DNA of 64,000 nt from Chryseobacterium sp. S0630 (GTDB taxonomy: Bacteria; Bacteroidota; Bacteroidia; Flavobacteriales; Weeksellaceae): contig NZ_JAMZGF010000001.1 of NCBI RefSeq assembly GCF_024158915.1, positions 124,001-188,000 of the forward strand. The letters are read 5' to 3'. The notes below the pieces were generated by a model. That model ran no database searches. It was not told where the DNA came from and saw only the letters and a list, made by a program, of their open reading frames with translations. The position numbers and the translations under genes were made by a program. Shown here piece by piece: positions 54,754-63,245 of the stretch (position 1 is its first letter; every line of letters starts with the position of its first letter).

Positions 54754-55370
54754 TATTCGGTTATCGTTAAAGTTAAAGGAAGTCTGAAATGATAAATGGT
54801 AGGGTCGCCTTTCAGTATTGCAGGAGAAAACTTTTCTGCCAGAGAATATAATGCAATTTCTGCCTGTCTGTTGAAGGTGAAATTATTTCCTTGTGCATGA
54901 ACATTGCTGACAGTTCCATCTTTCTCAACAATAAAAGCAACATCGGTTTTTATCATTTTTTCTTCAGAATAGACCCCGTCAACATACAAAAGATTGGCAA
55001 CTTCCTGTCTCAAAGAATTAATTCCACCGGGATAATCTGCAATTTTTTCTGCCTCTGAAAATTTTTCAGATGAGGTAAATCTGGGATTTTTGATGGTCTG
55101 CAGATCTTCAAGGTTTCTGACTTTTAATAAAGCTCCAATCAGAGCATTATTTTCAATGCTGTCCATTTTTTTCATAAAAAAAAGAAAATCGCCTTTTATA
55201 GCAGCTTTTTTAACTGTATTGGATTCTGCATCAAATTTCTTTTTGAACTCTTTATTCAGCATATTTCTGTGCTGGTTATAGTAGCTCTTCACAAGTCTGA
55301 ACTCTTCTTTCTGCTGTGCAAGAAAAAAGCAAGAGATAAAGCAGCTGATGCCAATGAATAAAGTTTTCAA
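54753..55370 (-). CDS. Exported TonB-C-terminal-domain-like protein, copy 1
   Basis: 205 residues. Signal peptide (about 1-19, FISCFFLAQQ), Lys-rich helical middle, then a TonB_C-like domain with IADYPGGINSLRQEVANL, FIVEKDGTVSNVHAQG, NFTFNRQAEIAL and FRLPLTLTITE. Same order and shared residues (NxTFNRxAEIAL, EKDGxxxxAxG) as the next gene, so this is a diverged tandem duplication. Function unknown. Confidence 0.7.
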   Translation of the reverse strand: MKTLFIGISCFISCFFLAQQKEEFRLVKSYYNQHRNMLNKEFKKKFDAESNTVKKAAIKGDFLFFMKKMDSIENNALIGALLKVRNLEDLQTIKNPRFTSSEKFSEAEKIADYPGGINSLRQEVANLLYVDGVYSEEKMIKTDVAFIVEKDGTVSNVHAQGNNFTFNRQAEIALYSLAEKFSPAILKGDPTIYHFRLPLTLTITE

Positions 55371-55423
55371 TAAGGGTTTATTTATGTAAATATAACAAAA
55401 AATATGAAATACTTTCTTTATGA

Positions 55424-56344
55424 TCAGCTTTCCAGATAACGGTTTAAAGATTCCTGCAAATGATTGCGGATGTCATCAACTAAACCTTTCGGTTCCAGAA
55501 CAGTTACTTCTTTTCCGAATGAAAGAATTTCCTGCATGAAATCATAAGTAGGGTGGAGGAAGAACTCAAAATAGATTTCTTCCGGCGTTTCTTTGGTTTC
55601 TTTCTGAGATTGATGAAGAGGGAAACTTCTGATATATTCTCCCTGATGGCGGCTGCATTTCAATACAATGTTCTGTGGTTTCTGTTCCGCAAGGTTCATC
55701 ACTCCGAATGCATTTTTGAAATGCTCTCTGAAGTTGTATTTGTACTTCTCCCTGAACTGATTTTTGGCTACATCCAGATAGTTGATTCTGTCTAACCCAA
55801 ATGATTTTAAAACTTTATCTTTTGTATCAATGGCAATAAGATACCATCGGTCTTTAGATTCTTTTAAAGCTAAAGGATGAACTTTTCTTGAGGTCATCAG
55901 CTTGTTCTTATAATTGTAGTGTTCAAAACTTACAACTCTTTTATTTCTGATAGCGAAGAACAGATCATAAAAATGTTCTACACCAGTGGGTTTTCGACTT
56001 TCAAAAAAGATAAAATCTGAAAAATCCGGGTGGGTATTCATGGCGTTACTTACCTGAAAGGATTCGAGTAGTTTTTGGTTGTATTCATCCACTTCCATAA
56101 TGGGACGACTCTCAATATAATATCGGTTGTCACCCTTTTTTTTGTTGTGAATAGAGAGGTTAAAAAGATCGGAAATCTCCCGGATATCCCTCTGCAGGGT
56201 ACGGATAGAGTAGCTCTTGATTCCTGCATCCTGGAATTCAAAAGAGTTTAAAAGATAGTCCTCCAGCTGAGAATACGTAGCCGGAGAACTTTCTAGTCTT
56301 TTAATAATTAAGGCATATCTTGTCAGATAAAAATCTTTCTTCAT
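55424..56344 (-). CDS. WYL-domain transcriptional regulator
   Basis: 306 residues from ATG 56344 (MKKDFYLTRYALIIKRLES); a TTG start at 56368 is less likely. N-terminal DeoR-type winged helix (about 1-65, SIRTLQRDIREISDLF), then a WYL domain (about 130-200, HPLALKESKDRWYLIAID) and the WCX C-terminal part. WYL domains sense nucleic acid or nucleotide ligands in phage-defence and DNA-damage regulators. A palindrome overlaps its promoter, suggesting autoregulation. Confidence 0.88.
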   Translation of the reverse strand: MKKDFYLTRYALIIKRLESSPATYSQLEDYLLNSFEFQDAGIKSYSIRTLQRDIREISDLFNLSIHNKKKGDNRYYIESRPIMEVDEYNQKLLESFQVSNAMNTHPDFSDFIFFESRKPTGVEHFYDLFFAIRNKRVVSFEHYNYKNKLMTSRKVHPLALKESKDRWYLIAIDTKDKVLKSFGLDRINYLDVAKNQFREKYKYNFREHFKNAFGVMNLAEQKPQNIVLKCSRHQGEYIRSFPLHQSQKETKETPEEIYFEFFLHPTYDFMQEILSFGKEVTVLEPKGLVDDIRNHLQESLNRYLES

Positions 56345-56398
56345 TTCTCTATTTTTAGGGTGCAGCAACGCTGCGTTTCATGGTAAAGTTTTATAAGA

Positions 56399-56432
56399 CA
56401 AATATATGCGGTTAATGCGACAAAACGTGTCG
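56399..56432 (-). promoter_or_regulatory. Promoter and candidate operator of the WYL regulator gene
   Basis: TATATTTG -7 element on the minus strand (56406-56399). Upstream, CGACAAAACGTGTCG (56418-56432) is a 5+5 palindrome around AAACG and sits where the -33 box is expected. Confidence 0.45.
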
Positions 56433-56461
56433 TGTTTTATTTTTTATCTATTATATTCTTA

Positions 56462-56752
56462 TTAGAAAGATGCCGTCAAATTACCATTTTCATCCCATTT
56501 TTTATAAGTCCCATCGTATTCTACGTTGTTATGGGCTTTGTATTCTGTATATTTTTTGCCGTTTTTATGGTAAGATCTAAACCATCCTTCCTGATATCCG
56601 TCTTTATATTCCTCTTCGCAAAAAAGCTCGCCAGTGTCATAGTATCGTAAAACAATACCTGTAAAAGGGCTGCCATTGTGATAATATATAGGAACTCCTC
56701 CGCCATCTAAACGGTTACATGTTAACTCGCTTTCTTTTATTTTTAATGCCAT
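56462..56752 (-). CDS. MORN-repeat protein, YwqK-family antitoxin/immunity
   Basis: 96 residues with three MORN-like units (NGSPFTGIVLRYYDTGEL, DGYQEGWFRSYHKNGKK, VEYDGTYKKWDENGNL). YwqK-family proteins of this type are the usual partners of YwqJ-type deaminase toxins, and this gene lies 31 bases after such a toxin on the same strand. No signal peptide, so cytoplasmic as needed against a nucleic-acid-modifying toxin. It has its own -7 element just after the toxin stop. Confidence 0.8.
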   Translation of the reverse strand: MALKIKESELTCNRLDGGGVPIYYHNGSPFTGIVLRYYDTGELFCEEEYKDGYQEGWFRSYHKNGKKYTEYKAHNNVEYDGTYKKWDENGNLTASF

Positions 56753-56775
56753 GATTCTTCGATTAATGTATTAAA

Positions 56776-56783
56776 CAAATTTA
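56776..56783 (-). promoter_or_regulatory. -7 element of the immunity gene
   Basis: TAAATTTG on the minus strand lies immediately past the toxin stop codon and 23 bases before the immunity ATG. No -33 box is evident. Confidence 0.45.
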
Positions 56784-59360
56784 TTAAAATCCCATGAATC
56801 TAATTCCTGAGGTTAAATAATAACAATGGACACATGGAGGTTGTAATTTATCGGGAATTCTTAAATATCTGTTGTATCCGATAATATCATGAAAGACTGC
56901 TTCTCCCAGCTTTCCTTCAGGATCAATAGTAGTTAACAGCCTATCTAATGCTCTGATCTCTCCATGAGACCCCATTGCACCAGCCCTTAATATGTCAATT
57001 TCTTCAGCAGGAACCCCTTTCATTTTTAAACGCGCAATGTGCTTTTCCAACCTTATTTTAAGAGTAGGGTGGATATTATCAATGAAGTTTTTATATACTT
57101 CACCTTTTCCTTTTCCTATTTCTGCTTTCAAGAAATTGGTTTCAGTTGAAATATACCTTATTCCATTTTTTACATAAATGAAACCACTTATCATTGTTTT
57201 TTCGAAAATAACACCAGCATCGAAAGTAGAAAGAATTTTGGCAGCATCTATATTCACCTTTTCTACGAGGCTTCTACCCCAATCTCCATATTTATTATAA
57301 GCTTCTGCTTCAGTAAGTAAATCTTTTAAATTACTTGTAGGATATATTTTACCATATGTAAGAAGTTCTTCAGCTGCTTTAATAAATTCCTTTGGGTTAT
57401 TAAGATGCTTCAATAGCTTGTTGGCCTCTTTATAAAACTCTGATTTTTGAGCCCTTGTAATTATTTCACCTTTATATACTATAGCAATCTCGTTATTAAC
57501 TTCTTCTACAACCTTATTTTTTACAATTCTTTGAGTTTTGAACTGTCCTTCTATAAGGAACATGCCATATTTATTTAGCATTTTTGATTTAGCTTCGTTT
57601 ACAAGACCTCTTGTTGCATCTATTAATTCCTTGTTTGTCAGGAGTACCTTAAATGTATTTTTGGTAAAGTTAGAAATTTCTCTTTCAAGCATTACTTTTA
57701 CCATGCAGCTCATTACAAAATTCTTTACTTCTGCTCTGGTTTCTTCGGCTAATATCTTTCCCCCTATTTTGTATAATTGTTGTACTACGGCTGTTGTAGC
57801 TGTTGCATAACCTGCTGTTTTATAAATTTTCTCCCATATATCCAGAAATTCTTTCGTTAGGTTATCTTTGGCTAATTGAATTCCCAAATCTCCTAAAGCG
57901 ATAGCTCCGTCTACAGCTACTAACATTCCCCAAAATGTAATGGAGCTGGCTCCTTCAGCAGCTAATAAACTTGTTCCAAGAGTTTCTACAGCTAATGCAA
58001 TCGCCAACATGTTTATTCCAATTCTGATTGCACTGGCCAGTCCTTCCATATTTTTCTGATGCTGTTTATCATAGAGAAACAATGCAGGTACAAATAAGAG
58101 ACTTTGAGTTTCTTCTTCTATCACAATAATAATATCTAGTGGATTTAGTTTTATTGCTCTTGTTGTAATGGTATTACTACCAATATCCATGATAACACTT
58201 CCGGTATCTATTAACTGTTCGTCTGTAATATATTTTTGTTGAACATAGTATTTGTTTTTGTCCTCTTTTAGATTGGACTCTATTTTTTCCAGACTTACAA
58301 AAGATTTTTTCCCAACTGAAAAAAGATGATTAGTAAAAGTGAAGCTATCTTTTGCGATATGAGAGAATGAATTAATGATACTTATAAAGGCCATTTTACA
58401 AGGAACCTCCTGTCCCATAAAAGCTATCTCATCATCCAAAGCATGATAGAGGTTAACTACAAAACTTTGGTTTTTATTGAACTGTTGCATCAAAAATGAG
58501 ATTCGTTGAGGAGTGTTAAATGCAAATAATGCTTTCATTAACGCAGGACTGGCATCTCTTACAAAACTGAAAAAACCGTTTACATCATAGCTATAAAAAG
58601 AACAAATGTTTTTCCATAAAACTTCAGGTTTTAAGCTGGATAATGTGAAATCAGGGGCGTTTTCATATAACCAAATAAGTTGTTTAATATCTGTACACCT
58701 TTCAATTAATGGAATATATTTGTTGTTAATTAATTGTTGGAACCATTCAGGGGTATCTCCTTGGATTTCTTTGATTAAGTAATATATATCCGTAATGTTT
58801 TCACTGAAAAGCATGATGCCAACATATTTATCATTAATGCTAAATGCATTTTCTGAAGTTGTTGATTGTACGGAATTCCGATACTGTTCTGTATTTTTAT
58901 AAAAGTATGCTGCCTTACACTTTATTTGTTCCTGGTTGCTGTCAATTTGAAAAGATATTGATATTGTATTATCAATATTATCTATTTTTCTATTGATACC
59001 ACAGCTAATCGATGTTGTAATTTTCTGTTTATAAGAGTTGATATAAGAAAAAGGAATTGTCTCATTAACTTTTCTCTTTACATCAACCACACCATCTGTA
59101 CCAATTACAACACTTTCATTAATTATTTTTGTTGGGGCAATAAAGGTATTCCAGTCTAAAGGTTCTTCTATACCTGTCTTCAAGTATTTAACTATCCTGG
59201 AAAAATCAATTTTTTCATTTCTTTCTAATCCATAAAAATCTTCTGAATATTTACCAGATTTTTTTTTGGGTAGCCCTAGCGGAGGAATAGCTTTTATGAC
59301 TTGAGATGGAGAGGAAATATCCTGTATTTTTGGAACTTTTAATGCTTTTATTGTGCTCAT
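56784..59360 (-). CDS. Large polymorphic toxin with a C-terminal YwqJ-like nucleic-acid deaminase domain
   Basis: 858 residues, no signal peptide. The N-terminal ~410 residues match no family I know. Residues 441-492 are strongly hydrophobic (GINMLAIALAVETLG, WGMLVAVDGAIALG) and may insert in membranes. The C-terminal ~100 residues carry deaminase zinc motifs: HGE at 799-801 (in GSHGEIRALDRLL) and PCVHC at 842-846, with the usual toxin C-terminal position. It should deaminate C or A in nucleic acid or nucleotides; activity is inferred. Immunity follows. A hairpin separates it from the 1270-residue gene upstream. Confidence 0.75.
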   Translation of the reverse strand: MSTIKALKVPKIQDISSPSQVIKAIPPLGLPKKKSGKYSEDFYGLERNEKIDFSRIVKYLKTGIEEPLDWNTFIAPTKIINESVVIGTDGVVDVKRKVNETIPFSYINSYKQKITTSISCGINRKIDNIDNTISISFQIDSNQEQIKCKAAYFYKNTEQYRNSVQSTTSENAFSINDKYVGIMLFSENITDIYYLIKEIQGDTPEWFQQLINNKYIPLIERCTDIKQLIWLYENAPDFTLSSLKPEVLWKNICSFYSYDVNGFFSFVRDASPALMKALFAFNTPQRISFLMQQFNKNQSFVVNLYHALDDEIAFMGQEVPCKMAFISIINSFSHIAKDSFTFTNHLFSVGKKSFVSLEKIESNLKEDKNKYYVQQKYITDEQLIDTGSVIMDIGSNTITTRAIKLNPLDIIIVIEEETQSLLFVPALFLYDKQHQKNMEGLASAIRIGINMLAIALAVETLGTSLLAAEGASSITFWGMLVAVDGAIALGDLGIQLAKDNLTKEFLDIWEKIYKTAGYATATTAVVQQLYKIGGKILAEETRAEVKNFVMSCMVKVMLEREISNFTKNTFKVLLTNKELIDATRGLVNEAKSKMLNKYGMFLIEGQFKTQRIVKNKVVEEVNNEIAIVYKGEIITRAQKSEFYKEANKLLKHLNNPKEFIKAAEELLTYGKIYPTSNLKDLLTEAEAYNKYGDWGRSLVEKVNIDAAKILSTFDAGVIFEKTMISGFIYVKNGIRYISTETNFLKAEIGKGKGEVYKNFIDNIHPTLKIRLEKHIARLKMKGVPAEEIDILRAGAMGSHGEIRALDRLLTTIDPEGKLGEAVFHDIIGYNRYLRIPDKLQPPCVHCYYLTSGIRFMGF

Positions 59361-59389
59361 CTTTTTAGTTTTTAATGTTATGAGAAATA

Positions 59390-59414
59390 AAATGGCGGAT
59401 TAACCGCCATTTTA
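59390..59414 (-). terminator. Hairpin between the 1270-residue gene and the toxin gene
   Basis: AAAATGGCGG / CCGCCATTTT perfect stem, loop of 5, followed by ATTTCT on the minus strand. Only a weak T run, so it may attenuate rather than end transcription into the toxin gene. Confidence 0.55.
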
Positions 59415-59425
59415 TTGAATAAATA

Positions 59426-62400
59426 TTAACCTAAAGTACTGGTGTCTTTTTCTCCATGCTGTAATTGTGCTTGTTCATCTAATCTGAAACTTGTTTCAAA
59501 TTCCAACTCTGATGGGTTTTCACAATTCTTAGGATCATTTTCCGGGAAAATCGGTAATGGCTGATTTACTGGAAGTCCTGTAGATTTATCCTGAAGGATC
59601 GTTAATGTAGTAGGGATTCTGGTAATCCAGTATTTACCTTGAGGTTCTCCGGTTGGCTGTCTCATTTCATCCACGATACTCATATACATTGGATCTCCGA
59701 TTACCGGAACAGAACCGCCATTCCAGATTATTCCTGTTTCAAGGAAGAACTGAACGGCTGCTTCGAAACCCGGTTTTACGGTAACGATAATTCTTGCCAT
59801 ACCTGCCTGAAGGAAGCTTCTGAATAAAGGATCCATACTTTCACTTATGTAGAATTCCTGCCAGCTCTTACGGTTAGCCCAATAATATGGGTAGAAGGTG
59901 TAATCCATGATTTCCCATTCGAATGCCTGTTCCATAAACTTGGCAAGAGCTGTATATCTGTCTAGATTTTCATTCAGATATACCTGGAAATTATCCATGG
60001 TTGTTTTCTCGTCAGCACCATTTGTTGTTTCCTGACCTAATGTATAAAGGTAGTCCTGTAGCAAATAAGCAATACAGTTGTGCTTTAATACATCATGCTC
60101 CATATAACGATAGAAAGTATCCTGTCTTTCTTTAAGCTGTGCTTCTTTTTCTTTTTGCTCTGCGTCTAATCTTGCCTGATCTTCCTGGAATTTGGCATAA
60201 GCAGCTTCATAAGCTTTAATAATTTCGTTAAAACTATCTGTTTTCCACTTATTGATAAAAGCATCACTTAATTCGCAATTTACGACTACTTTGATGGTAT
60301 AACTTCTTACATTGTGTCCTTTCACCTGGAAAGTTACATTACCTGTGATATTGAAACCGGATGATCCTTCGCTAAAAACAAGGTCTCCACCACGTTCAGA
60401 ACGGCCAATCATATCTCCTTTTAAGTTAGAGAAGAGTACTTCAGAATAACGTGATCCTGACCATCCGCCACCTCTGTTTCTTGTTGATACGCAGTTGAAA
60501 CTTGCATTTTTTCCGGCATAGTTATCCGGGATGGTAAATTGGGTATGATCAATTCCAAAATCGTCATTTGTCTGAGGAACGCTAGACGCAGTATGAATAA
60601 CTTGTTTGGTTGCTTCCGGGAAAGCTTCTAAAGTTACTCCATATTCCTGAGCCCAATGCTGGATCTGTACAATAGTTGCGGATTTTGGATCTGCCATTAA
60701 CCACGGCTCCGGTGCTTTTCTAGGATCTACAGGAGCTTTAAGTACCTGAGCTTTGGCAACAGTAAGAGCTAAGCGATGTAATCTTGAAGGTTCAGGAACC
60801 ATAAATTCAAACATAGTACGCTTACCATAGTTGTAGATCTGGTTTTTCATTTTCTTGTCGATCCATCTGTAAACTCCGGTAATGTGCTTAGGCTGTGCTG
60901 CTTCAGCGTTATCAGTGTTGGTTACTTTTCCTCTGTTATCATATTCATGAACATTGGTTTCCGTATATTCTTTGATGATTTTCTGAACTCTTTCTTCTGA
61001 AATTTTAGTAAGAACTCTTTCCATTGCTCTTTCCGTGATTTCCTGAGATTTCATTACAGCCTGTCTTGTACTGTCGTGCTGTGCCGTATTATTGGCATAG
61101 TCTGCTCCAATTTCAAACTTCATTGCACTGTCATTTCCATAGCTGAATCTTGTGTAGGCAGAAATACTTTGTTGCTTTTCAATTTCTTTGGCAACTTCAG
61201 TTTGCATATCCGTTCTGGAAGTTTTGGAAGTGTCTGACATCTTTTCTGTTTCCTGAGATTTGGAAGTTGTATCTGTAACTTCAGAATATTCTCTGGAAAC
61301 GGAAGATTTGTGTCTCAGTTCACTTGCCATAACGTTCTCAATATTGGAAACCTCTCCAGGAACGTAAGCATGAACACTTTGCACTACTTTCATATAATCG
61401 GCTACTCCAAGTCTTTTGATCCCGAAATTTTTACGTTTTTGGATGGTGCCTGGCTCAGGCGTACCTGGGTTTTCAACGGCTGCACGCTTCAATGTAAGCA
61501 TTCCTGTAAGGTTCAGGTCTTCTTTTGGATATTGTGTAGCAATCTCTCCATAGGCTAAGCTTCCGTTATCAAAAATGATTTCTATTTTGAAATTAAAACT
61601 GCCTCTGAATCTATCTACCAAAGCTGCAGGTAAAGTAATCTTATTATCTACCACAGGAATATTGCTGTAGTTTTCCTCAAAGGTTCCGGCAGCATCTGTT
61701 GTGGCTGTAATTTTAGCATTAGCAACACTCCAAGAAACATCTTCGACTTCGAAAGAAAAATTAACAAATCCTCTGCTCCCTGACACCCTGTAAGAGCTGT
61801 GTGCATATAAGCTGTATGCCATTGGTGTTCTGGCTGTATTTTGAATAAGAGGGATTGAGGCTCCACCGATATTTGCATACTGTTGTTCCGGAAGCGGGCT
61901 GTTTTGAAGAGCCGTTTCCATGGAAGAAGAAATATTATTTTTTACAACAAGTAAAGCATCTGCATAGCTTTCTATCTCATCATCAAGAATAATAGTTTGT
62001 GCACCTATTCTCAAAGTGTTATCTGAAAGAATCTGAAGATTTTCTGTTTCTTCTGCCAGAGAAGCTAATCCGGTTGTGGACTCTCCGAAAAGTTCAACAA
62101 AAAGGTCGAAAGATTCCGGAGAAAGCTTTGCCTGCAAATCTTCTAGATTGATTTCATTTTTGTACGTAAATACAAATGGAGCAACTTCATATTCTTTTAA
62201 AGTGCTATAAAGACGTTCTTTTTCTTCCTCAGACATGTCCGGAGTGATTTTGCTGTCTACTTCAGCCAATTTTCTGTCATAGAGTTCTAATCGTTCTTTG
62301 TTTTCTTCCATATATCGTGAATACGCATCCTGGTATGCCTGATGTCTGGATTTATGAAATTTTTTCTGAAGTTTTTCCAGTTCGGAATTCAGTTTGTTCA

Positions 62401-63238
62401 AAGATTCTTTTCTGTGGATAGCTTTACTGGATACAAAAGAGGCTCTTGCCTCAGATTCTAATCTTTGAATCGTTCTTGCTGCCAAAGCTGGTTCAGAACC
62501 TTCAGCACTTCTTGAAGCCACTGAAGAAACGTTTTCGGTATCTTCTGAAAACAGGATAGTTGGTAATATAATTTTCCCATCCAATGCTTTTTCCAAAGGT
62601 TTTTCTCCATTAATCTTGATAATTTCCTGATCCGTAAGATCCTGATTGCTGGCAAAACCAAGCTGAATAGCCATGAGAATGTGGCTGATTGCTTCTTTAA
62701 TATAGAAATCTCCCTGGGTAACAATTTGATGAATATAATTATTCCAAAGCTGGGAAAATATAGCAATTCCTTCTGTATTTAACTGTCTGTTGGTGTTAAT
62801 AAGACTTTTGTAATAGTCTGTAACGAAAGCCCAGTCGGCACTCTCTAATGTTTCTTTTTTAGAAAGCCTTCTTCCAATCACCAAAAGATCTTTAAATGCT
62901 CCTTCTTCGATTTTCTTTTCACTTTCGAACCCTGCATTGTTAAACTCACCGGCAACCCTTTTCATTGCAGCAAATTTTAACGTTTTGGCAGGTCTTCCTG
63001 CTACTGCTGTATCAAAAATACCCGTTACTCCCTTAGGTCTGTGGATAAATCCTAAGTTTTTATCTTTAGTTTCGGTTAATTGTGGGTTTCTCAGACTTAC
63101 AAATCTGAAAAGTGATTGTGATGCGTTATTGGTTGTATTCATAGGGTTTGTTTCTTTATAATTAATAATTCCTTCTCCTACTAAGGATTTTCCGACGGTA
63201 AATGCGGATTTTGCTATTGATGTATTGTTTGTTGGCAT
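59426..63238 (-). CDS. Large coiled-coil protein of unknown family in the toxin cassette
   Basis: 1270 residues from ATG 63238 (MPTNNTSIAKSAFTVG); the longer frame uses TTG and overlaps the upstream stop. No signal peptide or membrane helix. A coiled coil spans about 256-356 (LNKLNSELEKLQKKFHKS) and another about 1005-1065 (QEDQARLDAEQKEKEAQLKE). In between lies a beta-rich part (about 470-610) and a Ser/Thr/Glu-rich stretch (TSKSQETEKMSDTSKTSRTD). Not Rhs, as no YD repeats occur. Position between a tail-fibre-like protein and a toxin suggests a structural or loading role; I do not recognise the family. Confidence 0.6.
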   Translation of the reverse strand: MPTNNTSIAKSAFTVGKSLVGEGIINYKETNPMNTTNNASQSLFRFVSLRNPQLTETKDKNLGFIHRPKGVTGIFDTAVAGRPAKTLKFAAMKRVAGEFNNAGFESEKKIEEGAFKDLLVIGRRLSKKETLESADWAFVTDYYKSLINTNRQLNTEGIAIFSQLWNNYIHQIVTQGDFYIKEAISHILMAIQLGFASNQDLTDQEIIKINGEKPLEKALDGKIILPTILFSEDTENVSSVASRSAEGSEPALAARTIQRLESEARASFVSSKAIHRKESLNKLNSELEKLQKKFHKSRHQAYQDAYSRYMEENKERLELYDRKLAEVDSKITPDMSEEEKERLYSTLKEYEVAPFVFTYKNEINLEDLQAKLSPESFDLFVELFGESTTGLASLAEETENLQILSDNTLRIGAQTIILDDEIESYADALLVVKNNISSSMETALQNSPLPEQQYANIGGASIPLIQNTARTPMAYSLYAHSSYRVSGSRGFVNFSFEVEDVSWSVANAKITATTDAAGTFEENYSNIPVVDNKITLPAALVDRFRGSFNFKIEIIFDNGSLAYGEIATQYPKEDLNLTGMLTLKRAAVENPGTPEPGTIQKRKNFGIKRLGVADYMKVVQSVHAYVPGEVSNIENVMASELRHKSSVSREYSEVTDTTSKSQETEKMSDTSKTSRTDMQTEVAKEIEKQQSISAYTRFSYGNDSAMKFEIGADYANNTAQHDSTRQAVMKSQEITERAMERVLTKISEERVQKIIKEYTETNVHEYDNRGKVTNTDNAEAAQPKHITGVYRWIDKKMKNQIYNYGKRTMFEFMVPEPSRLHRLALTVAKAQVLKAPVDPRKAPEPWLMADPKSATIVQIQHWAQEYGVTLEAFPEATKQVIHTASSVPQTNDDFGIDHTQFTIPDNYAGKNASFNCVSTRNRGGGWSGSRYSEVLFSNLKGDMIGRSERGGDLVFSEGSSGFNITGNVTFQVKGHNVRSYTIKVVVNCELSDAFINKWKTDSFNEIIKAYEAAYAKFQEDQARLDAEQKEKEAQLKERQDTFYRYMEHDVLKHNCIAYLLQDYLYTLGQETTNGADEKTTMDNFQVYLNENLDRYTALAKFMEQAFEWEIMDYTFYPYYWANRKSWQEFYISESMDPLFRSFLQAGMARIIVTVKPGFEAAVQFFLETGIIWNGGSVPVIGDPMYMSIVDEMRQPTGEPQGKYWITRIPTTLTILQDKSTGLPVNQPLPIFPENDPKNCENPSELEFETSFRLDEQAQLQHGEKDTSTLG

Positions 63239-63245
63239 TTTGTTC

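Noticed and set aside
56784-63238. Rhs or two-partner-type polymorphic toxin
   Set aside because: No YD repeats, no RHS core motif, no signal peptide and no TPS domain in either large protein.
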